Below, in pieces: positions 5,321-5,500 of a DNA stretch of 5,500 nt. Both the position numbers and the translations under genes were made by a program. Source of the DNA: Oscillospiraceae bacterium (GTDB taxonomy: Bacteria; Bacillota; Clostridia; Oscillospirales; Oscillospiraceae); the NCBI GenBank assembly GCA_902802215.1, contig CADCLH010000131.1:1-5500 (forward strand). Reading direction: 5' to 3'. The stretch's first letter is position 1, and every line of letters starts with the position of its first letter. The notes under the pieces were generated by a model that worked only from the letters and a program-made list of their open reading frames with translations, was not told where the DNA came from and made no database searches.

Positions 5321-5364
5321 ACGCGAAAAAAACTGTTGACACGGGCGCGGCGCTGTGCTAGAAT
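5321..5364 (+). promoter_or_regulatory. rRNA operon promoter P2 with extended -10
   Basis: TTGACA (5336-5341) and TAGAAT (5359-5364) are separated by 17 bases, with a TGC extended -10 (5356-5358). Upstream is ACGCGAAAAAAACTG (5321-5335), nearly the same as the stretch before P1. The start site falls near the G at 5371; B. subtilis rRNA promoters also start with G and respond to GTP. Confidence 0.85.
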
Positions 5365-5370
5365 AACCAA

Positions 5371-5489
5371 GCTGTCGCCGTAGAGGCGGGGGCAAGGATG
5401 TACCTTGAAAATTGAACAATGTAAGAACAGCTTATGCAAAATAAGCACCAAGAAAAGGGTTCTTGAAGTCAGAAATGACTATAAAAATT
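5371..5489 (+). ncRNA. rRNA operon leader with boxA-like antitermination element
   Basis: This is the transcribed leader expected before 16S rRNA. CCTTGAAAATTGAACAA (5403-5419) is close to the CTTTGAAAACTGAAC sequence typical of Firmicutes rRNA leaders and spacers, which acts as a boxA-like site for Nus-factor antitermination. The leader is a run of short perfect hairpins: CGCC/GGCG (5376-5388), CAAGG/CCTTG (5393-5407, overlapping the boxA-like site), GCTTAT/ATAAGC (5430-5446), CAAGAA/TTCTTG (5449-5465) and AGTCA/TGACT with a GAAA loop (5467-5480). No coding frame is evident. Confidence 0.85.
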
Positions 5490-5500
5490 CTTTTGAGAGC
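5490..5500 (+). rRNA. Probable 5' end of 16S rRNA (cut by window edge)
   Basis: The last bases, TTTTGAGAGC, fit the start of bacterial 16S rRNA (usually TTTGAGAGTTTGATCCTGG), except that the last base is C where T is usual. Promoters and leader support the call, but only about 11 bases are visible and the exact 5' end is a guess. Confidence 0.5.

Noticed and set aside
5104..5361. Short open frames on both strands across the rRNA promoter region
   Set aside because: They cross strong promoters and the hairpin, with no ribosome binding site or domain. This is noncoding regulatory DNA.
1..5500. CRISPR array, mobile element, toxin-antitoxin or defence system
   Set aside because: I looked for regularly spaced repeats, terminal inverted repeats, transposase or integrase motifs and paired small genes, and saw none. 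The window is housekeeping DNA.

Overview
The window looks like ordinary chromosomal housekeeping DNA from a GC-rich, endospore-forming Firmicute. My best guess is an Oscillospirales or Ruminococcaceae-like Clostridium relative. The reasons are a T-box riboswitch ahead of thrS, a SleB-type spore cortex hydrolase, strong AGGAGG-type ribosome binding sites, TTGACA/TATAAT promoters, and a Firmicutes-style rRNA leader combined with strongly C/G-ending codons. The taxon is inference; no marker gene long enough to settle it is present.

Layout. Positions 1-1028 (minus strand) hold the first 342 codons of an MFS permease that runs off the left edge. It diverges from a GNAT acetyltransferase (1136-1618, plus). 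The two promoters lie face to face in the 107-base gap, so their start sites almost coincide. Positions 1627-1922 hold the thrS promoter and a compact T-box leader with an ACC (Thr) specifier, an antiterminator and a terminator that share bases. They control thrS (1923-3683), a 586-residue threonyl-tRNA synthetase that has kept its editing, catalytic and anticodon-binding parts but has almost no N-terminal TGS domain. A 12-bp terminator hairpin (3707-3741) follows, and the start codon of sleB (3749-4420) lies only 8 bases beyond it. A zinc-ribbon membrane protein (4484-5128) has its own promoter. From about 5213 to the end is the upstream part of an rRNA operon: two tandem promoters with matching A-tract upstream sequences, a structured leader with a boxA-like element, and probably the first bases of 16S rRNA at the right edge.

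How the parts relate. thrS and the rRNA operon serve translation and are each controlled by a recognisable RNA or promoter device. The permease and acetyltransferase are a divergent pair of unknown substrate. sleB belongs to spore germination. The most interesting reading is at the thrS/sleB junction: a candidate forespore (sigma-G-like) promoter uses the left arm of the thrS terminator as its -10 box. A transcript from it would begin in the hairpin loop and leave the sleB ribosome binding site free, whereas thrS read-through RNA would bury that site in the hairpin. This is inference from sequence and spacing. I found no CRISPR array, transposon, phage gene, defence system or tRNA.
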